DNA of 64,000 nucleotides from Novosphingobium sp. SG707. Its GTDB lineage: Bacteria > Pseudomonadota > Alphaproteobacteria > Sphingomonadales > Sphingomonadaceae. Below are positions 63,960 to 64,000 of this stretch, piece after piece. Under the pieces are notes generated by a model. That model saw only the letters and a list, made by a program, of their open reading frames with translations, did no database searches and was not told the DNA's origin. Position 1 is the first letter of the stretch, and every line of letters begins with the position of its first letter. The stretch spans positions 62,001 through 126,000 of the forward strand of contig NZ_JAAZQL010000004.1 of NCBI RefSeq assembly GCF_012275515.1, given 5' to 3'. The translations under genes were made by a program, and so were the position numbers.

Positions 63960-64000
63960 GCCTCTGGCGGGCAAAGGGCCCCCGCCCCTTTGCCCGCCAG
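63960..64000. repeat. Dispersed palindromic element, copy D (cut by window end)
   Basis: Begins GCCTCTGGCGGGCAAAGGG, matching the left end of copy B. CTGGCGGGCAAAGGG (63964-63978) and CCCTTTGCCCGCCAG (63986-64000) are perfect 15-base arms around a 7-base loop. It lies 27 bases past the quinone oxidoreductase stop. The rest would be outside the window. Confidence 0.75.

Overview
The window is 64 kb of GC-rich alphaproteobacterial chromosome. It most resembles a sphingomonad (Novosphingobium/Sphingomonas type). The reasons are the content and order of housekeeping blocks: FYDLN-acid protein / class-II-like aroA / cmk / rpsA, the split ATP synthase cluster atpI-B-E-F'-F, pyrF / trpF / trpB / trpA / accD / folC, DUF4169 and YdbH-YnbE-YdbL, together with a TonB-dependent receptor. 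Species cannot be fixed from the sequence alone. I see no prophage, insertion sequence, CRISPR array or rRNA operon.

Layout. 0-6.7 kb: a truncated TonB-like protein, an alpha/beta hydrolase, small secreted proteins, asd with a DUF2238 membrane protein, and an S9 peptidase. 6.7-11.5 kb (minus strand): ffh, then rpsP-rimM-[two unusual genes]-trmD-rplS. 11.6-12.3 kb: two identical tRNA-Ala(GGC) genes and a FYDLN zinc-ribbon protein. 12.5-17.4 kb: aroA, a small membrane protein, cmk and rpsA, with a converging lipoprotein and a structured rpsA leader. 17.4-18.8 kb: gloB and a barrel-like orphan. 19-22 kb: ATP synthase Fo genes. 22-26 kb: the YdbH-YnbE-YdbL envelope lipid-transport operon. 26-30.7 kb: radC, purB, lapA-like, pyrF, GNAT, trpF. 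30.7-31.9 kb: two paralogous outer-membrane proteins on the opposite strand, splitting the trp block. 32-36.6 kb: trpB, a 60-residue membrane peptide, trpA, accD, folC. 36.8-44.2 kb: ampG, rluB, rsmD, an MHS-type MFS transporter and a UvrD/PcrA helicase. 44.3-53.8 kb: flavin reductase, CheW, CitE-like lyase, GGDEF-EAL protein, AI-2E-type permease, TonB-dependent receptor and alanine racemase. 53.9-60.6 kb: a three-gene transglutaminase / ATP-grasp / alpha-E cassette. 60.7-64 kb: SulP transporter, ParB-like protein and quinone oxidoreductase.

Many neighbours are translationally coupled by ATGA, GTGA, TAATG or TGATG overlaps. The best candidates for something new are (i) a dispersed intergenic palindromic repeat family, three full copies plus one cut by the window edge, lying at gene 3' ends and carrying long hairpins with compensatory changes; (ii) the transglutaminase-DUF2126 / ATP-grasp-alpha-E fusion / transglutaminase cassette, which probably makes or attaches an unknown peptide; and (iii) a tiny membrane ORF locked between trpB and trpA by stop/start overlaps on both sides.
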